A stretch of 64,000 bases of DNA. It comes from Agarivorans albus (lineage in GTDB: Bacteria > Pseudomonadota > Gammaproteobacteria > Enterobacterales > Celerinatantimonadaceae). The stretch lies in the NCBI RefSeq assembly GCF_019670105.1, contig NZ_AP023032.1:995501-1059500 (forward strand), read 5' to 3'. The translations under genes and the position numbers were made by a program. Below, in pieces: positions 62,121-64,000 of this stretch (positions are counted from its first letter, which is position 1; every line of letters starts with the position of its first letter). The notes below the pieces were generated by a model. The model had not been told where the DNA came from. It worked only from the letters and a program-made list of their open reading frames with translations, and searched no databases.

Positions 62121-63644
62121 ATGTCGGAACAAACAGAACAAAGTCTGGAACAAGCAGCACAAGAAGAAAATAAACTGATCGCAGAGCGTCGCGCTAAGTT
62201 AGACAAAATTCGCGAAACTTGCTCGGCTAACGGCCACCCAAATGACTTTAAACGTGAGCACCTAGCTGACGATTTACAGCAACAGTTTGGCGAACAATCT
62301 AAAGAAGACCTCGAAGCTGCTGGTAACGTAGCCGCTATCGCTGGTCGTATTATGGCTAAGCGTGGACCATTTTTAGTGATTCAAGATGTATCGGGTCGCA
62401 TTCAAGCTTACGCGCCTAAGCCGGTGCAAAAAGAGCTAAAGGAAATTGGTGGCTTAGACATTGGCGACATCATTGGTGTTAAAGGTGCGCTGCACAAATC
62501 AGGTAAAGGTGACCTTTACGTGAACATGGACGAGTATGCTTTGCTAACTAAAGCCTTGCGTCCATTGCCAGAGAAATTCCACGGTTTAACTGACCAAGAA
62601 CAGCGTTACCGCCAGCGTTATGTTGATTTGATCGTGAACGACGATTCACGCCAAGCCTTTATGGTGCGCTCCAAGTTGGTAGCCGGCATTCGCCGCTTTA
62701 TGGAGTCTAAGAACTTCATGGAAGTGGAAACGCCAATGATGCAAGTGATCCCAGGCGGCGCCACCGCACGTCCATTTATCACGCATCACAACGCGCTAGA
62801 TCAACAGATGTTCCTGCGTATCGCACCAGAGCTTTACTTGAAGCGTTTAGTGGTAGGTGGCTTTGAGCGCGTATTCGAAATTAACCGTAACTTCCGTAAC
62901 GAAGGCCTGTCGCCGCGCCATAACCCAGAATTCACCATGATGGAATTCTACATGGCCTACGCCGACTATAACGATCTAATGGATCTAACCGAAGAAATGC
63001 TGCGCACTGTAGCAGTTGAGGTTCTAGGTTCTTCTTCTATGCCTTACGGCGACGAGACAGTAGAGTTTGCTGGTAGCTACCCACGCTTGAGCATGTTGCA
63101 AGCGATTAAGCAATACAACCCAGAGCATGCCGATATTCAAGCTTTAGATTACGACAAAGTGCAAGACCGCGAGCACATGGTTAGCATTGCTAAATCAGTT
63201 GGCGTTGAAGTAGAGAAGTTCTGGACTTGTGGCCAGCTACTTGAAGAAATCTTCGGTGAGACTGCTGAGCCTAAGCTAATTCAGCCAACCTTTATTACCG
63301 AATACCCAGCAGAAATTAGCCCGCTAGCGCGTCGTAACGACGACAACGCCTTCATCACTGACCGTTTTGAGTTCTTCATCGGTGGTCGTGAAGTGGCTAA
63401 TGGCTTCTCTGAGCTTAATGATGCAGAAGACCAAGATGCGCGCTTTAAGGCGCAAGTTGAGGCTAAAGATGCTGGCGATGATGAAGCGATGTTCTATGAC
63501 GCAGACTACATCACCGCTCTAGAGCACGGCTTACCACCAACGGCTGGCCAAGGTATTGGTATTGACCGCCTAGCGATGCTCTTCACCAACACGCACACTA
63601 TTCGCGACGTGATTTTATTCCCAGCGATGCGTCCTCAAGCTTAA
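62121..63644 (+). CDS. lysS: Lysyl-tRNA synthetase (class II)
   Basis: 507 residues. N-terminal OB-fold anticodon-binding domain (~65-175: [22 protein letters not shown]) and the class II catalytic core: motif 1 [18 protein letters not shown], motif 2 [20 protein letters not shown], motif 3 [15 protein letters not shown] is seven bases before ATG. It is co-transcribed with prfB, as in E. coli, and ends at a strong terminator. Confidence 0.97.
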   Translation: MSEQTEQSLEQAAQEENKLIAERRAKLDKIRETCSANGHPNDFKREHLADDLQQQFGEQSKEDLEAAGNVAAIAGRIMAKRGPFLVIQDVSGRIQAYAPKPVQKELKEIGGLDIGDIIGVKGALHKSGKGDLYVNMDEYALLTKALRPLPEKFHGLTDQEQRYRQRYVDLIVNDDSRQAFMVRSKLVAGIRRFMESKNFMEVETPMMQVIPGGATARPFITHHNALDQQMFLRIAPELYLKRLVVGGFERVFEINRNFRNEGLSPRHNPEFTMMEFYMAYADYNDLMDLTEEMLRTVAVEVLGSSSMPYGDETVEFAGSYPRLSMLQAIKQYNPEHADIQALDYDKVQDREHMVSIAKSVGVEVEKFWTCGQLLEEIFGETAEPKLIQPTFITEYPAEISPLARRNDDNAFITDRFEFFIGGREVANGFSELNDAEDQDARFKAQVEAKDAGDDEAMFYDADYITALEHGLPPTAGQGIGIDRLAMLFTNTHTIRDVILFPAMRPQA

Positions 63645-63666
63645 GTTCACAAATAAGCTATTAAAG

Positions 63667-63701
63667 GCCATACACTTTTTACAGTGTGTGGCTTTTTTTT
63701 T
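63667..63701 (+). terminator. Rho-independent terminator of prfB-lysS
   Basis: GCCATACACT (63667-63676) pairs with AGTGTGTGGC (63683-63692), with one G-T pair, followed by nine T. Confidence 0.92.
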
Positions 63702-63804
63702 GTGCTTTTTCGTTATAGTAGCGATAACGAAGACTAAGCTCATTGAGAGTAAGCTTGGTTTAGTCAAAAGCAATTAGCGTAATTAAGGGAGAAAGGTAGT
63801 GAAA

Positions 63805-64000
63805 ATGCTGTTGTCAGGAATAGTAGTGATTGTACTGGTTATAGTTGGGTTTATGGTTTACAAAAACCTTAGCACTCCAAGTGACCTAGGTTTGCAATCG
63901 GGTCGATTGGCGCCATTAGCCAGTTCTCCAAATGGGGTGTCTAGTTATGCCGAAGGCGATAAAAAAGTAGCTGCCTTGCCATTTAAAGCCGATTTGAAAA
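63805..64000 (+). CDS. DUF1499 family protein, truncated by window end
   Basis: The first 65 codons of a gene running off the window. An N-terminal membrane helix (IVVIVLVIVGFMVY) is followed by LGLQSGRLAPLASSPNGVSS, the start of the DUF1499 domain (Cys/Ser-rich, Pro-Asn-Gly-Val-Ser-Ser), and the KVAALPFKAD segment. ATG 63805 has AAAGG eight bases upstream; an in-frame GTG at 63799 is too close to it. Function unknown. Confidence 0.8.
   Translation, partial: MLLSGIVVIVLVIVGFMVYKNLSTPSDLGLQSGRLAPLASSPNGVSSYAEGDKKVAALPFKADLK

Overview
The window is ordinary chromosomal DNA of a marine gammaproteobacterium, most likely in the Alteromonadales (Agarivorans-like, near Shewanella and Vibrio). The reasons are the gene families (TIGR02444, TIGR02647, DUF3820, PpnP, YaeR, BtsS/BtsR with a CstA-type carrier, aroF-tyrA, prfB-lysS), moderate AT richness, frequent GTG/TTG starts and short intergenic gaps. 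The species assignment is inference. No rRNA, tRNA, CRISPR array, prophage or transposase gene was seen.

Layout. 1-4.5 kb: RND efflux permease and adaptor (minus) behind a 22-bp palindrome. 4.7-8.4 kb: small unknown gene, nucleotidyltransferase, secreted trypsin-like protease with a GlyGly-CTERM tail, small membrane protein behind a structured leader, methyltransferase. 8.7-12.5 kb: MoxR ATPase, DUF58 and membrane transglutaminase operon. 12.5-13.8 kb: two copies of a ~270-bp MITE-like repeat flanking a YgjV/GNAT-like gene. 13.9-20.7 kb: DUF4136 lipoprotein, a MerR regulator with an aldo/keto reductase (a textbook 19-bp-spacer MerR promoter is visible), adenosine deaminase, M48 protease with LemA, MarC. 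20.8-29.7 kb: small transporters and regulators, a peroxiredoxin/TetR pair with three operators at 23-bp spacing, two SDRs, FadL with two FadR-like sites, small lipoproteins, YaeR, an HxlR pair. 29.8-34.1 kb: photolyase, copA-cueR behind a CueR-type promoter. 34.2-38.6 kb: LysR with a penicillin-V-acylase-like enzyme, an outer-membrane barrel, ppnP, DUF3820, cold-shock protein. 38.9-41.6 kb: a TIGR02444 gene whose 3' end is followed by four further tandem copies and a truncated one, running into the stop codon of an ABC exporter. 41.7-47.6 kb: DEAD-box helicase, and an HD-GYP protein convergent with a REC-REC-GGDEF protein. 47.9-53.1 kb: LysE exporter, giant DUF748 protein, RluA-type pseudouridine synthase. 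53.2-57.7 kb: repeat copy, CstA-type carrier, BtsR/BtsS two-component system with a duplicated btsR 3' end. 57.9-64 kb: aroF-tyrA, an unknown gene, prfB (programmed frameshift), lysS, and the start of a DUF1499 gene.

How genes work together. Several regulator/target pairs have operators visible in the sequence: MerR/AKR, CueR/CopA, TetR/peroxiredoxin, HxlR/SDR, LysR/acylase, and BtsSR with the CstA-type carrier. The most unusual structures are: (i) the tandem 3'-end array at 39293-39799, where differences within the encoded peptide are almost all synonymous; (ii) the btsR-3'-end duplication, which also duplicates a 20-bp-phased set of BtsR-like boxes in front of the carrier gene; (iii) the MITE-like repeat family with 17-20-bp terminal inverted repeats, present three times in full and once as a 52-bp remnant.
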